Assembly: GCA_003457065.1 (NCBI GenBank)
Contig: DMJQ01000014.1
Span: 1,817 to 8,285, forward strand
Direction of reading: 5' to 3'
Origin: Clostridiales bacterium
GTDB taxonomy: Bacteria > Bacillota > Clostridia > Tissierellales > Sedimentibacteraceae
Length of the DNA: 6,469 nucleotides
The notes below the pieces were generated by a model that saw nothing but the letters and a program-made list of their open reading frames with translations, was not told where the DNA came from and did no database searches. How positions within the stretch are numbered: position 1 is the stretch's first letter; every line of letters starts with the position of its first letter. The translations under genes and the position numbers were made by a program. Positions 5,279-6,469 of this stretch are shown piece after piece.

Positions 5279-5317
5279 GAAAGACATAACTTTCCCTTAG
5301 TGAAAATTATGTCTTTC
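5279..5317 (-). terminator. Strong terminator of the nitroreductase-DUF523 operon
   Basis: GAAAGACATAA (5279-5289) is an exact reverse complement of TTATGTCTTTC (5307-5317). The stem continues after one mismatch as TTTC (5291-5294) with GAAA (5302-5305), closing a 7-nt loop. On the minus strand a T-rich tail (TCTTTCTTTATA) follows. It lies 39 nt beyond the DUF523 stop codon. Confidence 0.85.
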
Positions 5318-5355
5318 GGGAAGTGACAGCGGAAAAAGATTTTATGCCAGATTGT

Positions 5356-5805
5356 TCATATTATAAGCGGCAAAGCAGAATTTATAAGCTTAAAATCTTC
5401 CGTATCTTTTACAGTATACCCCTTATCAATCAAGGCCTTTGCAAAAAGGCCCTGACCAGATATCAGTTTTCCGGTAAATGTTCCATCATATATTTTATTA
5501 ACTCCGCAGGTAGGACTTCTTGATTGCAAAATAGCCAAATCAATTCTTTCGCCTTTAACTTTTTCCAATACAATTGCTACTGCATTTCTATAATCAGAAT
5601 CAACATTATTTCCCTTATCATCCATCACTACTTCATCAACAATCTCAGCACATGGTCGGGGAATAGGCATATTGGCTAACATTTCAGGACAAATACTGAG
5701 AACCTCTTTTCCTTTTAGATATTCAATCACAGCTTCATTGCGATTGTTTCTTCCATTATATTTACAATTACATCCTAGTACACATGCACTTACTAATACT
5801 TTCAT
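5356..5805 (-). CDS. DUF523 family protein, thiouracil desulfurase-like
   Basis: A 149-residue DUF523 protein. A characterised member of the family, TudS, removes sulfur from 2-thiouracil with a [4Fe-4S] cluster held by three conserved cysteines. All family landmarks are present: MKVLVSACVLG with Cys8, CKYNG (14-18), CPE with Cys39, PIPRPCAEI (48-56), and the C-terminal SRSPTCG with Cys100. Cys8, Cys39 and Cys100 are therefore the likely cluster ligands, and the catalytic core seems intact. In PRPCAEI a Cys replaces the common second Pro. I start at the ATG at 5805-5803, with GGAG 9 nt upstream; the frame runs back to a TTG at 5814, which would sit directly against the ribosome site. It is the second gene of an operon, 30 nt after the nitroreductase, and is followed by a strong terminator. 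Family is certain; whether the substrate is a thiouracil is inference. Confidence 0.92.
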   Translation of the reverse strand: MKVLVSACVLGCNCKYNGRNNRNEAVIEYLKGKEVLSICPEMLANMPIPRPCAEIVDEVVMDDKGNNVDSDYRNAVAIVLEKVKGERIDLAILQSRSPTCGVNKIYDGTFTGKLISGQGLFAKALIDKGYTVKDTEDFKLINSALPLII

Positions 5806-5835
5806 ACTCAACAACTCCTATGGAAGACTTTTACC

Positions 5836-6360
5836 TTAATCTATATATTTCTCATACATCACCGTTTCGCTTATTTCTTTGCGTTGGGCAATATGACGCT
5901 CTGGACTTAAAAAGCCTTTTTCTGGATACCCCATTAAGAGTAAAGCTGTCGGTTCTATGTACTCTGGTAAATGAAATTCATTGCTTATAATTGCGGGATC
6001 AAACAAACCAACCATTACGCTTCCAATATTTAATTCTCTTGCTGCCAACATCAGGTGGTCACAGACAATACCTATATCCAAATCGCCAGAACATTTTTGA
6101 TCAAATGGCCGTATTAATTCATCCCGTCGATCCCGACACACGATAAAAACACACTTAGAACCAAACGTTTGATAAGCCTTTTTAATTTTTAAAATGTTTT
6201 CTTCACTTTGAACAACAATAATCCTTTGTGGTTGTTTATTACAGGCTGTAGGGGCGACACGTCCAGCCGATAAAATCTGAATTAAGTCATCTTTTGGAAT
6301 CTGTGCTCCCGTAAAGCCGCGTGTTGTGCAGCGTTGTTTTGCCAGTGTTAAAAAATCCAT
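5836..6360 (-). CDS. Nitroreductase family protein (FMN-dependent oxidoreductase)
   Basis: A 174-residue small nitroreductase-fold flavoprotein. Such enzymes bind FMN as a dimer and reduce nitro groups, quinones or other electrophiles with NAD(P)H. Diagnostic features are the FMN-phosphate-binding RCTTRGF (10-16), GRVAPTACNKQPQRIIVV (33-50, matching the family A-P-(S/T)-A-x-N-x-Q-P motif), DIGIVCDHLMLAARELNIGS (95-114), and a C-terminal LLLMGYPEKG (140-149). The protein is rich in Cys (11, 40, 70, 75, 90, 100). The start at 6360-6358 is firm: AGGAGGA (6367-6373) lies 6 nt upstream. A 30-residue extension of the open frame to 6450 would cover the promoter and is rejected. It is the first gene of a two-gene operon with the DUF523 gene, behind a consensus promoter with two flanking operators, so it is probably strongly made but repressed until an inducer appears. 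Confidence 0.92.
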   Translation of the reverse strand: MDFLTLAKQRCTTRGFTGAQIPKDDLIQILSAGRVAPTACNKQPQRIIVVQSEENILKIKKAYQTFGSKCVFIVCRDRRDELIRPFDQKCSGDLDIGIVCDHLMLAARELNIGSVMVGLFDPAIISNEFHLPEYIEPTALLLMGYPEKGFLSPERHIAQRKEISETVMYEKYID

Positions 6361-6375
6361 TATTCTTCCTCCTAT

Positions 6376-6395
6376 ATACGAATGATTATTCACAT
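6376..6395. promoter_or_regulatory. Operator copy 2, over the transcript start of the nitroreductase operon
   Basis: The minus strand reads ATGTGAATAATCATTCGTAT. The outer 8-nt arms ATGTGAAT and ATTCGTAT form an imperfect palindrome (6 of 8) around AATC. It matches the upstream copy at 17 of 20 positions. It covers the expected start of transcription (near 6393) and ends just before the ribosome site, a position where a bound protein would block transcription. Confidence 0.7.
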
Positions 6396-6399
6396 TATT

Positions 6400-6428
6400 A
6401 TTATAGTACCCGCATTGATAGATGTCAA
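6400..6428 (-). promoter_or_regulatory. Perfect-consensus sigma-A promoter of the nitroreductase operon
   Basis: TTGACA (6423-6428) and TATAAT (6400-6405) are separated by exactly 17 nt, so both hexamers and the spacing are consensus. Such a strong core promoter, bracketed by two copies of an operator palindrome, points to regulation by repression. Confidence 0.93.
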
Positions 6429-6430
6429 CA

Positions 6431-6454
6431 AAATGCGAATAATGATTCACATTT
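6431..6454. promoter_or_regulatory. Operator copy 1, upstream of the -35 of the nitroreductase operon
   Basis: AAATGCGAAT (6431-6440) and ATTCACATTT (6445-6454) are reverse complements at 9 of 10 positions, around a 4-nt centre. The core 20 nt (6433-6452) matches the downstream copy at 17 of 20. The centres are 57 bp apart, with the promoter between them. The size and symmetry suit a TetR-, MarR- or HxlR-type dimer; no such regulator is encoded in the window. Confidence 0.75.
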
Positions 6455-6469
6455 CATTGACCTGATTTA

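Noticed and set aside
5323..5523. 66-codon plus-strand open frame
   Set aside because: It is mostly antisense to the well-supported DUF523 gene and begins next to that operon's terminator.
5784..5990. 68-codon plus-strand open frame
   Set aside because: It is antisense to the nitroreductase/DUF523 junction and has no ribosome site.
6361..6450. 30-residue N-terminal extension of the nitroreductase
   Set aside because: It would begin at a non-ATG codon, translate through the consensus promoter and the downstream operator, and bypass the AGGAGGA placed 6 nt before the ATG at 6360.

Overview
The window reads as chromosomal DNA of a low-GC Gram-positive anaerobe, most likely a member of the Clostridia. 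This is inferred from AT-rich intergenic DNA, strong GGAGG-type ribosome binding sites, sigma-A-type promoters, hairpin/U-tract terminators, and the gene families present (a C45-type acyltransferase, GrpB, a dCache chemoreceptor, a DUF523 protein and a small nitroreductase). No rRNA, tRNA, transposase or phage gene is visible. All six well-supported genes lie on the minus strand.

Layout from left to right (each gene is read right to left): (1) 1-719, the N-terminal 239 codons of a C45-family autoproteolytic acyltransferase/hydrolase, cut by the window edge. (2) 900-1412, a GrpB/UPF0157 protein with a terminator at 859-882. (3) 1721-3820, a complete 699-residue methyl-accepting chemotaxis protein with a dCache sensor carrying an amino-acid-receptor-like motif. 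Its promoter is TTGATT-17-TACAAT, with a 14-bp inverted repeat just upstream of the -35. (4) 3848-4688, an 840-bp stretch without a convincing protein gene but rich in structure. (5) 4689-5204, a GNAT acetyltransferase with a strong RBS. (6) 5356-6360, a two-gene operon: nitroreductase first, then a DUF523 (thiouracil desulfurase-like) protein. It is driven by a perfect-consensus promoter (TTGACA-17-TATAAT) flanked by two copies of a 20-bp palindromic operator and closed by a strong terminator at 5279-5317.

The most interesting part is the gene-less stretch. On the minus strand it holds an extended -10 element (TGCTATAAT, 4532-4540). Then come a 20-nt inverted repeat pair (4485-4504 with 4305-4324) and, abutting the inner edge of one arm, a 32-nt sequence ending AGAGCGTGGGTTGAAAT that closely resembles the 3' end of a type I-C CRISPR repeat (4325-4356). 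A 21-bp hairpin (4221-4276) and a U-tract terminator (4075-4124) follow. This could be a structured non-coding RNA of about 450 nt, or the remains of a CRISPR array; no cas gene is in the window.

The genes otherwise look like independent single-gene units, apart from the nitroreductase/DUF523 operon. That operon appears to be controlled by a dimeric repressor not encoded here, possibly just beyond the right edge.
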